Assembly (NCBI GenBank): GCA_964352405.1
Contig: CAYGRY010000026.1
Coordinates: 1-33,838 of the forward strand
Direction of reading: 5' to 3'
From: UBA4207 sp964352405
GTDB taxonomy: Bacteria; Bdellovibrionota; Bacteriovoracia; Bacteriovoracales; Bacteriovoracaceae
Length of the DNA: 33,838 bases
Made by a program: the position numbers and the translations under genes. Positions within the stretch are counted from its first letter, which is position 1. The number at the start of each line of letters is the position of its first letter. Below, piece after piece: positions 22,574-30,795 of this stretch. Under the pieces are notes generated by a model that was given only the letters and a program-made list of their open reading frames with translations, did not search any database and had not been told where the DNA came from.

Positions 22574-24984
22574 TATAATAAGTCCAATTGGGCCCCGCCC
22601 TCTAAATCATCCCAACTTGTATCAAAATACCATAAAACACTTTCGGCCAAAGGACGAATCTGTTTATCGATATAGTGTTGAAAATCAATATCTTGCGGAT
22701 CTAACTGGATCGGCACCGGACCACGAGAAGTCATCATATATTCAACGTCTCTCGCAGTCTTAGCCTCTTCAGCAAACTCAGGGTGATCAAACAGCATCAT
22801 GACGGCGCGAACATGTTGTGGAATATTCTTTTTATATTCATCAGCCGTTTTACTAAGTCGCTTTTTATAGATGAGCTCTTTAATGAATTCGCGACTTTTA
22901 ACTCGTTCAATAAACTGTTTGGTCCACTCTTTAATATCTTCATCTAAAAAAAGACGTCGATAAATTTCTCGTTGATAAATTTTGGCAAGCTCTGTCCAGT
23001 CCTGTCTTACAACTTCAAGCCCACTAAAGGTAAACTCTCCTTTAGGATTAACACTTTCAATATCACTTCTTGACCACTGCCAAGCAGCGTATCGTTTTTT
23101 GGCCGCCCCTTCACCACCTCTCAAGGGTGCAAAGAAAATCTTTCTGTAGTATTTTTCATACTCAACTTCAAGATGAGACGTTATTTTAAATCGTTGTTGA
23201 ATAATTTTCGCTAACTCTATATTTAATTTTTCTGCTAGCTCATGAGCACGCTCAAAGGCTTTGGAGCTTTCTCCAATTTTCAATTGAACAAAAAGAGAAT
23301 CAGTATCGCCGTAAATAACTTTATTACCTTGCTCTTCAATCCAAGCTTTAGACGTTTCTAAAATCCAGCGCCCAGTCCCAGTAATCGCTTCAGGAAGTTC
23401 AACATGATAAAAGCGACAACCACGAGAACCCATGACACCGTAAAAGCTATTCATTAAAATTTTAATCGCCTGTGATAAAGCGGCATTTTTATCTTTTTTA
23501 GCCAATCCTCTTTTATGAGTCAGCTCTGTTAAAAAGTCTGGCAGGATATGTTCTTTTTTTGAAAAGTTAATACCTGTGGGAGTATTTAGAATATCATCGA
23601 TATTTTTACCTTCACTCGATTCATACTCGGCCACCATTCTAGAATAAGGATCAATTTTAAAAGTACGCATAATCGACGGATATAGACTTTTAAAATCCAA
23701 AACGATCACATGATCATGTAAGCCTGGAACAGGATCAAAAACGTGGCCACCACTTGCGCCGCCTTCCATATCGATATCTAAAACATTTGGAGCAACGTGC
23801 CCTTTTCGGTGAAGCCTAGGCAAAAGAAAGTGATCAAAAGCCGCTGTAGAAAATCCAGTTTTTTCAATCATGAGTCCAGAAATTTTTGAGCGCTCAAGCA
23901 TTATATTAAACAAGCCCGTTTTTAAAAGGATCTGATTAACCAGCACTGCATCCATTAAATTATATCGAGCAAGAGCTGTACGATCTTCTTTGTAGCGCCT
24001 TTCGATTTCAGCGACCTTCTCCATTCCAGTGGCTTCAATATCTTTACCTACACCTAAGACTTCATGGGCCACGGTATCGAGTTTAAAATTAGTAAATGAA
24101 AAGAAGTTCGCCTTAAAGGCCCAAGGACCATCGAGAACGATTCTTCCTTTCATGGAAGCAAAGCTAGCTCCGTTTCGCTCAAAAATATTTAGGCGATCGT
24201 TTTCTCGACCCATAGTAAGGTGAATACCGTATTGGTTGGCTTTCTTCTCTAAAAATTTAAAATCAAAACCAATGACGTGCCAGCCCGTAATGACGTCGGG
24301 ATCCCATTCTTTGATCGTCTCAAGCATTCGCTTTAATACTTCAAGTTCACTACCTAGCCATTCAACCGGAAGACTTGGATCTTTCTCACCGTTTTCAGAT
24401 CCATTCATCAGTACCAAAGACTTCTCATCTCCAGATCCATCATGATTAATTTGGTGAAGGCCTACTGATAAAAGATCACCTTTCATACTTGTTTCAATAT
24501 CTAGAGACAAAAGAGAAAAAGTGACGTCGAAGGGTTTTGCACTTCGAAGCTGAGCTTCATGAACAACTAAACTCTTTGCATGATTTTGAATGCTGCCAGA
24601 AACTTCAACATGAGCGTGAATGAAACGCTCCATTAAATATCGCTCCAAAGGTCTTATGTCGGCTTCATAAGTTCGAACACCAGCATTTTGTAATATATCT
24701 TTAGCCTCTAGAAGATCTTTTTGATTTTGAAAGTAAAGACCATCGATATCGCGAAAGCCCATATCTTTAAGAGGTAAAAGCTTTCGCTCAAACTTAGCAA
24801 TGCCTGACAGTTTTTCACTTGAAACGTCGCGCGATATAAAAAAGACAAGTTGGGGATCAGAAATAACGATTTTAGCAGCAGCTTCTTTTGTGCGCAGCCA
24901 AAGAACAAGGCTTGGACGCCCACGCTCCTCAATATAATAACCATTTATTAAAAAACCATTTAACTGTTCACGTGCCAAACGCAT
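22573..24984 (-). CDS. polB: DNA polymerase II, family B
   Basis: 803 residues (E. coli Pol II has 783). The 3'-5' exonuclease is intact: LSLDIET (about 162), HVIGFDFKFL and a YNLMDA motif with catalytic Asp. The polymerase has motif A DFKSLYPSI (near 428), motif B KILMNSFYG (near 510) and motif C YGDTDS (near 557). Pol II restarts forks and bypasses lesions, often under SOS control; no LexA box was recognised. ATG 24984 is used, since an in-frame TTG two codons upstream has no ribosome site; neither start has a spaced Shine-Dalgarno. It heads the polB-yihY-yggT unit and faces the iminopeptidase gene, whose start is only about 11 to 23 bases away. Confidence 0.93.
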   Translation of the reverse strand: MRLAREQLNGFLINGYYIEERGRPSLVLWLRTKEAAAKIVISDPQLVFFISRDVSSEKLSGIAKFERKLLPLKDMGFRDIDGLYFQNQKDLLEAKDILQNAGVRTYEADIRPLERYLMERFIHAHVEVSGSIQNHAKSLVVHEAQLRSAKPFDVTFSLLSLDIETSMKGDLLSVGLHQINHDGSGDEKSLVLMNGSENGEKDPSLPVEWLGSELEVLKRMLETIKEWDPDVITGWHVIGFDFKFLEKKANQYGIHLTMGRENDRLNIFERNGASFASMKGRIVLDGPWAFKANFFSFTNFKLDTVAHEVLGVGKDIEATGMEKVAEIERRYKEDRTALARYNLMDAVLVNQILLKTGLFNIMLERSKISGLMIEKTGFSTAAFDHFLLPRLHRKGHVAPNVLDIDMEGGASGGHVFDPVPGLHDHVIVLDFKSLYPSIMRTFKIDPYSRMVAEYESSEGKNIDDILNTPTGINFSKKEHILPDFLTELTHKRGLAKKDKNAALSQAIKILMNSFYGVMGSRGCRFYHVELPEAITGTGRWILETSKAWIEEQGNKVIYGDTDSLFVQLKIGESSKAFERAHELAEKLNIELAKIIQQRFKITSHLEVEYEKYYRKIFFAPLRGGEGAAKKRYAAWQWSRSDIESVNPKGEFTFSGLEVVRQDWTELAKIYQREIYRRLFLDEDIKEWTKQFIERVKSREFIKELIYKKRLSKTADEYKKNIPQHVRAVMMLFDHPEFAEEAKTARDVEYMMTSRGPVPIQLDPQDIDFQHYIDKQIRPLAESVLWYFDTSWDDLEGGAQLDLL
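24912..24938 (+). promoter_or_regulatory. Promoter of the iminopeptidase gene, inside polB
   Basis: TTGGAC (24912-24917), a 15-base spacer and a perfect TATAAT (24933-24938) lie within the first codons of polB. They would give a transcript starting near 24945, about 60 bases before the start chosen for the iminopeptidase gene. The spacer is shorter than the ideal 17. Confidence 0.45.
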
Positions 24985-25007
24985 CTCCAAATGGCATGAT
25001 CGTATCC

Positions 25008-25958
25008 ATGAGAGAATTATACCCAGAACTAGAACCGTACCACACGTTTTCCCTTAAAGTCTCAGAGCTTCATACACTTTATGTTGAAGAATGTGGCAAT
25101 CCTGAAGGCACGCCAGTTGTTTTCCTTCATGGTGGACCAGGTGGTGGATGCGGTAAGAATTATCGTCGTTATTTTAATCCACAAAAATATCGTATCGTCT
25201 TATTCGATCAACGAGGCTGTGGTAGATCTCAACCTCACTCAGAACTTGAAGACAACACAACTTGGACACTTGTTTCTGATATAGAAAAAATTAGAGAGCA
25301 TTTAAATATTTCTAAATGGGGCGTCTTTGGTGGTTCATGGGGTTCAACTCTAGCCCTCGCCTATGCGCAAACTCATCCCGAGAGTTGTTTAAAATTATTT
25401 CTTCGTGGCATTTTTATGCTTCGTAAAAAAGAACTTGATTGGTTTTACCAAGAAGGTTGTTCAAAAATTTATCCTGACTTTTGGGAAGATTATATCAAGC
25501 CTATCCCAGAGTCTGAACGTCATGACTTCATGAGTGCTTTTTATAAAAGACTGACATCAAAAGATGCCAGTGTTAGAAGAGAAGCGGCAACGGCTTGGGC
25601 GGTTTGGGAAGCAAGAACGAGTAAACTGATTCCTGATCAAGCTCATATTCAAGGCTTCGAAGAAGATATTAAATTTGCAGATGCGTTCGCGCGTATCGAA
25701 TGCCATTACTTCGTCAATAAAGGTTGGTTTGAACCTGAAGACCAATTACTCCGTGATGTTGAAAAAATTCGCCACATTCCTGCCGTCATCGTGCACGGAA
25801 GATATGACGTTGTTTGTCCTGTCGAGAATGCTTGGGAATTAAAGAAAGCATGGCCTGAAGCTGAACTTCACATCATTGCTGATAGTGGACATGCTCTAGC
25901 AGAAACAGGAATTCGCTCAAAACTTATTGAAGAAACAGATAAATTCGTCTCAGATTAA
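25008..25958 (+). CDS. pip: Proline iminopeptidase, S33 family
   Basis: 316 residues, the usual size. The alpha/beta hydrolase carries the S33 oxyanion motif HGGPGGGCGKNYRRYF (about 41-56), DQRGCGRSQP, the nucleophile elbow GGSWGSTLALAYA, the acid in HGRYDVVCP and the base in DSGHAL. The enzyme removes N-terminal proline from peptides, in the cytoplasm. The frame continues upstream through antisense of polB; ATG 25008 (MRELYPELEPY) matches the family N-terminus, while ATG 24996 is an alternative. Neither has a Shine-Dalgarno. It ends nine bases inside the convergent HIT gene. Confidence 0.9.
   Translation: MRELYPELEPYHTFSLKVSELHTLYVEECGNPEGTPVVFLHGGPGGGCGKNYRRYFNPQKYRIVLFDQRGCGRSQPHSELEDNTTWTLVSDIEKIREHLNISKWGVFGGSWGSTLALAYAQTHPESCLKLFLRGIFMLRKKELDWFYQEGCSKIYPDFWEDYIKPIPESERHDFMSAFYKRLTSKDASVRREAATAWAVWEARTSKLIPDQAHIQGFEEDIKFADAFARIECHYFVNKGWFEPEDQLLRDVEKIRHIPAVIVHGRYDVVCPVENAWELKKAWPEAELHIIADSGHALAETGIRSKLIEETDKFVSD
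25016..25021 (-). promoter_or_regulatory. -10 box for polB, inside the iminopeptidase gene
   Basis: A perfect TATAAT on the minus strand, preceded by GGG, lies over codons 3-5 of the iminopeptidase gene. Transcription would begin near 25009, about 25 bases before the polB ATG. The -35 (TGTGGT at 17 or 18 bases) is weak. Confidence 0.4.
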
Positions 25959-26351
25959 CTGACTTAACTCTTTGACGATTTTTTCTTGCATCTCTTTCAT
26001 ATCAGCATCTGATCTTGCTTTGGCATTTCTAAAATCTAAATCACTCGGTTGATTACACGGCACCACATGAAGATGAAAATGTGGAACTTCAAATCCTTGA
26101 ACCATAAAACAAACACGTTTTGATCCAGTAACTTTATGAATAGCCTTTCCAACTAACTGACCAATTTGCATCACTCGAGCATAAGTGTCAGTTGGTACAT
26201 CAATAATATGATCAATCTCTTCCTTAGGAATAACCAGAGCGTGACCAAGTTGATTTGGTGGAACTGCTAAAAAACTCATGACGAGATCATCTTCATAAAG
26301 TTTAAAGCAAGGTAGCTCTTCATTAATAATCTTTGTAAATACTGACGACAT
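25950..26351 (-). CDS. HIT family nucleotide hydrolase/transferase
   Basis: 133 residues. The histidine triad HFHLHVVP (H91, H93, H95) is intact, and the N-terminal FTKIINEELPCFKLYEDD and GHALVIPKEEIDHI are typical of HINT-like HIT proteins. These act on nucleoside phosphoramidates or dinucleotide polyphosphates in the cytoplasm; the substrate cannot be told from sequence. A good AGGAG precedes the ATG. The last codons overlap the end of the convergent iminopeptidase gene by nine bases. Confidence 0.92.
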   Translation of the reverse strand: MSSVFTKIINEELPCFKLYEDDLVMSFLAVPPNQLGHALVIPKEEIDHIIDVPTDTYARVMQIGQLVGKAIHKVTGSKRVCFMVQGFEVPHFHLHVVPCNQPSDLDFRNAKARSDADMKEMQEKIVKELSQLI

Positions 26352-26394
26352 GAGTCAACTCCTAGGAACATTTGAATCACTTGGTGAGTGAGAA

Positions 26395-27186
26395 GTGCTA
26401 GATTATGATGTGATGGACGCAAACTCAACTAGGAATCGAATTTTGAATATCTTTTTGCTTAAAGGACTTGTTAGAGAAAAAAGACATTGGGGTGATTTTT
26501 ATGGAGTAATGCGCTCAACTTTCCCTGAGGCCAATATCATAGGCCTCGACTATCCAGGTGTTGGCGAAAAAAATAAAATCATCTCGCCTAGAAATTTCAA
26601 AGCTTACGTTGAAGATATGAGAAGAGAATATGCTCATTGTTTTGATGGCAAACAAGAAAATACATTAGTCGCTATTTCATTAGGTGGCATGATGGCCCGT
26701 CAATGGATGGAGCTATACCCTGATGATTTTAAAAATTGCGTTTTAATGAACACAAGCTTTAAAGGTATTTGTCCAATTCACAAAAGACTTCAACCACAAA
26801 GCATGAAAACCTTTCTAAAACTTTTTGTCACACGTAACAGAGATGAAGTTGAGCGTGGCATCTTAGAAATGGTATCCAATAGAAAAGATAAACATCCACC
26901 TATCTTAAAAAAATGGATTGAATATCAGCGTGAACGTCCAGTTTCACATAAAAGCTTCATTAATCAAATTACAGCTGCTCTCACCTACAATGCTTCAGAA
27001 GAAAAACCAAAACCAAAGCTTCTCATTATGGCCGGAAAAAAAGATCGTCTATGTCATTATTCTTGCTCTGAAAAAATTCATCAGGCTTGGGGTGGAAAAC
27101 TAGAAATGCATCCTGAAGCTGGTCATGATCTGGCGATTGATAGCACTGAATGGACGGCGCAAACGATTAAGAATTTTCTCAATTAA
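26395..27186 (+). CDS. Alpha/beta hydrolase, unknown substrate
   Basis: 263 residues from a GTG start; an ATG six codons later (26413) is an alternative, and neither has a strong ribosome site. The alpha/beta hydrolase fold is clear: IFLLKGLVREKRHW in place of the oxyanion loop, IIGLDYPGVGEKN, the nucleophile elbow VAISLGGMMAR (Ser in A-x-S-x-G rather than the usual G-x-S-x-G), the acid in MAGKKDRLCHY and the base in EAGHDLAID. No signal peptide, so cytoplasmic. It is divergent from the HIT gene (43 bases between starts) and interlocks at its end with the CE15-like gene by eight bases. Confidence 0.75.
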   Translation: MLDYDVMDANSTRNRILNIFLLKGLVREKRHWGDFYGVMRSTFPEANIIGLDYPGVGEKNKIISPRNFKAYVEDMRREYAHCFDGKQENTLVAISLGGMMARQWMELYPDDFKNCVLMNTSFKGICPIHKRLQPQSMKTFLKLFVTRNRDEVERGILEMVSNRKDKHPPILKKWIEYQRERPVSHKSFINQITAALTYNASEEKPKPKLLIMAGKKDRLCHYSCSEKIHQAWGGKLEMHPEAGHDLAIDSTEWTAQTIKNFLN

Positions 27187-28387
27187 AATTTTTCACAATA
27201 TTGACAAATAAATCCCAAGAAGATTCATCTTGCACGTGAGCGCCAGCAATTCTTATCTGCTGAAGCCTAGATTGTGGATCATTGAGATCTACTCTATAAC
27301 CTAGAAGGTTCCAAGCCGGGACGGCGGCTTCTAAAGTTTTCTTGGCTGAATCAGGGCCAGACCAAAAGTCATCTTCACCTTGAGTATCAATTAGAGGTCT
27401 AGGTGCGACTAAGGCTATCAAATAATGTGTATCCACTGGAAGCTTCTTTAAATTTCGTGAGTTTTTTGACCAATCTTTAAAAATTGGTGCAAAAAAATGT
27501 GTGAGTCCATTGGGTTCATTTAAAAATTTATAGAGAAAGCTTCCGTGAGAAATAAATTTTGGGCGCTCTCTAAAACGTGCATTTCTAAAAGAAGAAGTTC
27601 CTCCCAGACCGCTTTGGTGTGGAATCGTCATAGCAATGCGCTCATCCATCGCTGTTGCAATAAGAGCAGCCTTTCCTCGTCTAGAATGTCCTGTCGTAAT
27701 GATTTGCTTGGTGTTAACCCCTTCATCAGTCACTAAGTAATCGACGGCTCTTGAAAGTCCCCAAGCCCAAGCGGACAAAGTCCCCCAGCTTCTAGCTGGA
27801 TCATCATGAGTCCTGATCAATCCTTTTATTCCATCATTAGTAAATCGCGCATCATCAGAATCGACATCTGACACATCAAAGGTTGCTAAACCGTATCCAG
27901 CCTCTATTACTTTTTTTATATTGTATTTCTTTTTAAGTTCGCCTCGTGACTTATCTTTGCAATAGACGACGTGGTGAGGTTGTTGTCTTATCGGCAAAGA
28001 ATCATCATCAACGATGGTGTGATTCCCGCAGTGATTTAATGTTAAAAAAATTCCATGTTTTTGCTCACCTGCAGGTAACCATAACCCTAAGCGAATATAG
28101 GATTCAGGGCCTAGAACCGGAAATAATATTTTAATTTGACGGTAACGAGTTTCAACGCCATCAACAATCATCGTTTTATCTTGTTCTTTTCTAAAAACAC
28201 TTTGAAGAGACTTGGGCCAATGACCATAAACCTCATTCATTAATTGAAACTTCATTTCTTCGCGACGTTGTTGCCAATCTGCTTGATTTAACACTTGAGA
28301 CTTATCAGCAGAAATGAAAATGTCAGGCAATGAAGCTGAAAAGGAAGGCAGGCTCAAAAAGCTTAAAAAGATAAATAAAAATTTCAT
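27179..28387 (-). CDS. Secreted CE15-like esterase (glucuronoyl/acetylxylan esterase family)
   Basis: 402 residues with a signal peptide (MKFLFIFLSFLSLPSFSAS), so exported. The core matches bacterial CE15-type esterases: WGTLSAWAWGLSRAVDYL, nucleophile GHSRRGKAAL (Ser235, the family's G-x-S-R-x-G-K), PHQSGLGGTSS after it, LPVDTHYLIALVAPRPL with its conserved His and Pro, and a late His (AGAHVQDES, about 384). In studied enzymes this group cleaves esters between glucuronic acid and lignin, or related polysaccharide esters. There are no other polysaccharide genes here, so the real substrate may be a surface or prey glycan (inference). It is divergent from the DUF1223 gene, with a perfect palindrome between them. 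Confidence 0.75.
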   Translation of the reverse strand: MKFLFIFLSFLSLPSFSASLPDIFISADKSQVLNQADWQQRREEMKFQLMNEVYGHWPKSLQSVFRKEQDKTMIVDGVETRYRQIKILFPVLGPESYIRLGLWLPAGEQKHGIFLTLNHCGNHTIVDDDSLPIRQQPHHVVYCKDKSRGELKKKYNIKKVIEAGYGLATFDVSDVDSDDARFTNDGIKGLIRTHDDPARSWGTLSAWAWGLSRAVDYLVTDEGVNTKQIITTGHSRRGKAALIATAMDERIAMTIPHQSGLGGTSSFRNARFRERPKFISHGSFLYKFLNEPNGLTHFFAPIFKDWSKNSRNLKKLPVDTHYLIALVAPRPLIDTQGEDDFWSGPDSAKKTLEAAVPAWNLLGYRVDLNDPQSRLQQIRIAGAHVQDESSWDLFVNIVKNFN

Positions 28388-28444
28388 TCAATGAGTTTAG
28401 ACTATCTAAACGTTTGAAAAGACAAAGTAAGAAATATTTATAAG

Positions 28445-28463
28445 CTGTCAAAACTTTTGACAG
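28445..28463. promoter_or_regulatory. 19-bp perfect palindrome, candidate operator
   Basis: CTGTCAAAA-C-TTTTGACAG is symmetric over nine bases on each side. It lies between the divergent CE15-like (start 28387) and DUF1223 (start 28508) genes. Each half contains TTGACA, a consensus -35, but no good -10 follows at 17 bases on either strand. It has the form of a dimeric repressor site; no T-run follows, so it is not a terminator. Confidence 0.5.
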
Positions 28464-28507
28464 TGTAAGATATTGAGAATTGCCGTCACCTATATTTAGA
28501 GGTGCTT

Positions 28508-29179
28508 ATGAAACATTCACTTATTGTTTTCTTTTCTCTGATTCTTTCCACAATGGCATTTGCCGACACTGTTATCGTAGAGACAAATAAGCGGATTCCC
28601 CTTGTTGAGGTCTATACCTCTGAAGGCTGTTCAAGTTGCCCTCCAGCCGATCGTTGGCTATCTAGCTTGGTTGAACATCCGTCACTATTTAAAGAATTTG
28701 TACCTATCGCCTTTCATGTGTCTTACTGGGATTATATTGGCCATAAAGATAGATTTGCTAATGAACGCTCTAACACTCGTCAAAGAAGCCATGCCAGTCG
28801 TCTGCAAGCACGAAACGTCTACACTCCGGAACTCTTTGTCGCAGGGGCGGAAACAAGGGGTTGGAACTCTAAAAGCTTAGCGACAAAAATTGAAACAGGC
28901 GCTGATCTTAAAATCATTAAGAAAGATGATGGTGAATACAAGGCAATCTCGTCACAAGAAGGTGTTACGGTGTTTGTGGCTCAGTTGAGTTTTGGTGAAC
29001 AAACAGTACCTAAGCGCGGAGAAAATGCCGGAGTTCAGCTAAAGCATGATTTTGTTATCAAGCAATGGACAAAAGAATCACTTAAACTCAAAAAAGGCGA
29101 AAAAACAGCAATCATTGCATGGATCGAAGACAGACAGGGAAAACCTATCCAAGCGGTTGGGAGCTGGATTACAGATTAA
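28508..29179 (+). CDS. Secreted DUF1223 protein, thioredoxin-like
   Basis: 223 residues with a signal peptide (MKHSLIVFFSLILSTMAFA). The DUF1223 core is plain: VEVYTSEGCSSCPPADRWL with a C41-x-x-C44 pair, AFHVSYWDYIGHKDRFAN, NTRQRSHASRL and VYTPELFVAG. The fold is thioredoxin-like and the CxxC could be redox-active in the periplasm; no reaction is established. ATG 28508 has AGAGGT just ahead; a GTG two codons earlier is less likely. Its stop lies 11 bases inside the convergent hydrolase gene. A redox protein beside the YHS-DoxX-CDO operon may be meaningful. Confidence 0.88.
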   Translation: MKHSLIVFFSLILSTMAFADTVIVETNKRIPLVEVYTSEGCSSCPPADRWLSSLVEHPSLFKEFVPIAFHVSYWDYIGHKDRFANERSNTRQRSHASRLQARNVYTPELFVAGAETRGWNSKSLATKIETGADLKIIKKDDGEYKAISSQEGVTVFVAQLSFGEQTVPKRGENAGVQLKHDFVIKQWTKESLKLKKGEKTAIIAWIEDRQGKPIQAVGSWITD

Positions 29180-30008
29180 TTAGCTCTAGCAGTGGTTTTT
29201 TGATCAGCTCTGAATATTGCCAAGGTATAAAGTGATTAACATCTTCGTGTACGTTTGATTTTACGAGAGAGGCTTTAATGAACTTCTCAAGCATATAATC
29301 CACGTTATCCACAGGTACATGAACATCATCTTTTCCATGGATGATAGTGACATCACAAGTAATTAGATTAAAATCTATTTTAATAAGTTCGTCTTTAAGT
29401 AATAAAATCTCTTCGTTACAAACAATCAATTCTCTAGGTATCAAAGACTTTATTAATTTCCATCGACCTATTCTTTGAATAGATTTCACTTCTTCTAAAT
29501 CAGGATCAATTGAGCTGGCCACGAGAAATAGACATTTAACACAATTGGGATAGAGCTGTGCAAACTTCACAGCAACAGGTCCACCGTAGGAATGCCCTAC
29601 GATAAATACAGGTTGCTCAATTTGAATATCTTGTAAAATAAGTTGAACAGCTCTTGCCTGCTCAGCTAAGGAAGTTCGTGCTTGACCATAGTCTGAGTAA
29701 ACATAACCAGGGCGATCAAACGAGATCATTTGAAAATGGGTTAAGAGCTGCTCATCGCAAAGATAATGAGACCATCCAAATAAACTTCCAGGAGAACCGT
29801 GAATAAAGACAAGACAGGGCTTAGTTTTGTCACCAACGTGAATATAGCCTAGCTCAAAACCATCTTTTGATACTTTTTGAACAATGTAATTATCATTCAC
29901 TTGCTTTATTTGTGGTTTGATTGATTGAGCCGGATTTTGAAAGGTAGAAAAAAGTACTTTAAAGTCGGCGAGCTGCTTAGATAAATTAAACAAAACTAGA
30001 GTTTCCAA
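29169..30008 (-). CDS. Alpha/beta hydrolase, last gene of the YHS-DoxX-CDO operon
   Basis: 279 residues if started at TTG 30008, 23 bases inside the cupin gene; a second TTG five codons later is also possible, and there is no ATG near. The fold is complete: oxyanion motif FIHGSPGS (about 68-75), SFDRPGYVYSDYG, nucleophile GHSYGG (Ser140), acid in HGKDDVHVP and base in DVNHFIPW. The N-terminal 35 residues are extra and mildly hydrophobic. The substrate is unknown. Position as the last gene of the operon suggests it handles a product or conjugate of the thiol chemistry upstream (inference). Confidence 0.8.
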   Translation of the reverse strand: METLVLFNLSKQLADFKVLFSTFQNPAQSIKPQIKQVNDNYIVQKVSKDGFELGYIHVGDKTKPCLVFIHGSPGSLFGWSHYLCDEQLLTHFQMISFDRPGYVYSDYGQARTSLAEQARAVQLILQDIQIEQPVFIVGHSYGGPVAVKFAQLYPNCVKCLFLVASSIDPDLEEVKSIQRIGRWKLIKSLIPRELIVCNEEILLLKDELIKIDFNLITCDVTIIHGKDDVHVPVDNVDYMLEKFIKASLVKSNVHEDVNHFIPWQYSELIKKPLLELINL

Positions 30009-30393
30009 TAGATGAGAATATTTCTTCTAAAATTCTATTTTCTTGATCAGTCAGATCTTTTTGTAGTGATTCAAGACTTCGCTCAATTTTTACATTTCGA
30101 TCAGCTAATAGCGGTGGTGAATAGACATGAAGAGTTCGGGCATTCACGCTTCTAGAATGCAGACTATGCCTGGCTCCTACCTGGGTTGAAAGGATTTGAT
30201 TCTTCTCATAAAAGGAGCTGATAAAATTGTCTTGCAAAGAGTAGACACGATCCTCTAATTTGCCCCTGATCACTCCAACCGAGCAAGCACTCTCGTGGTG
30301 ATGATGAATGCAAGAACCAGCATCCTGAATCCAGTCAATGAGGACAACCTCAAACTCATCATTCATAAATACAATATTTCTATTATAATTCAA
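29986..30393 (-). CDS. Cysteine-dioxygenase-like cupin
   Basis: 135 residues, shorter than bacterial cysteine dioxygenases (about 180-200). The metal and crosslink residues can be placed: H30 and H32 followed by S35 and C37 (in CIHHHHESACSVG, matching H-x-H-x-x-S-x-C of rat CDO), a third His at 76 or 79 and the family's LHVYSPP (H89, Y91), with C37 and Y91 able to form the Cys-Tyr bond. CDO uses iron and oxygen to make cysteine sulfinate; related enzymes act on other thiols. The TTG start overlaps the DoxX stop as TTGA; an ATG nine codons later has a TATAAT 15 bases before it and is an alternative. Confidence 0.75.
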   Translation of the reverse strand: MNYNRNIVFMNDEFEVVLIDWIQDAGSCIHHHHESACSVGVIRGKLEDRVYSLQDNFISSFYEKNQILSTQVGARHSLHSRSVNARTLHVYSPPLLADRNVKIERSLESLQKDLTDQENRILEEIFSSIGNSSFV

Positions 30394-30782
30394 TTTAACT
30401 TAGCTCGCTGTAAAAAATCTTTTTTAAATTCAGGAAAAAACTTAGCACTTAAAATTAAAGCGCTCAACATGATGAATACGGCCATACCGAAAAGCAGACC
30501 CGAGTCACCTTGAACTTCAATGCCAAGAAAAACTAAATGTGATAAAATAGCTCCTCCCATAATACCAACAGTCATAGAAGCACCAAAAAATTTGGTTTTA
30601 GGAATTAACAGTAAAATAACAGCAATCAATTCGCTTATACCTGCAAAAATTCTCCCCCACGGCTCTACTTTTAAGGTCTCAAAAATATAAACACTCTCAG
30701 GGGCCGCTGAAAATTTAAAAAAGAGAGTCTGTAATAATAAGACTGCACATAAATATTTAAGGAGTTGAAAAAAAATATTCAT
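30390..30782 (-). CDS. DoxX family membrane protein
   Basis: 130 residues with four membrane helices (about 5-25, 45-62, 68-88, 96-114). It reads as a DoxX-like protein: LLLQTLFFKFSAAPESV, RIFAGISELIAVILLLIP, GASMTVGIMGGAILSHL. DoxX proteins are thought to work with redox partners at the membrane, in some cases in thiosulfate or sulfhydryl oxidation with quinones. It starts 13 bases after the YHS gene and is coupled to the CDO-like cupin by a TTGA overlap, which supports a sulfur-redox theme. Confidence 0.82.
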   Translation of the reverse strand: MNIFFQLLKYLCAVLLLQTLFFKFSAAPESVYIFETLKVEPWGRIFAGISELIAVILLLIPKTKFFGASMTVGIMGGAILSHLVFLGIEVQGDSGLLFGMAVFIMLSALILSAKFFPEFKKDFLQRAKLN

Positions 30783-30795
30783 AAAGTCATACCTT

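Noticed and set aside
10644..24984. mutS and polB as parts of one DNA-repair island
   Set aside because: They are 9 kb apart, on opposite strands, in separate transcripts with unrelated neighbours.
24985..24990. TTG at 24990 as the polB start
   Set aside because: No ribosome site, and ATG two codons later is available; the difference is small and unresolved.
28445..28463. The palindrome as a terminator
   Set aside because: It lies between divergent starts, not after a gene, and no T-run follows on either strand.
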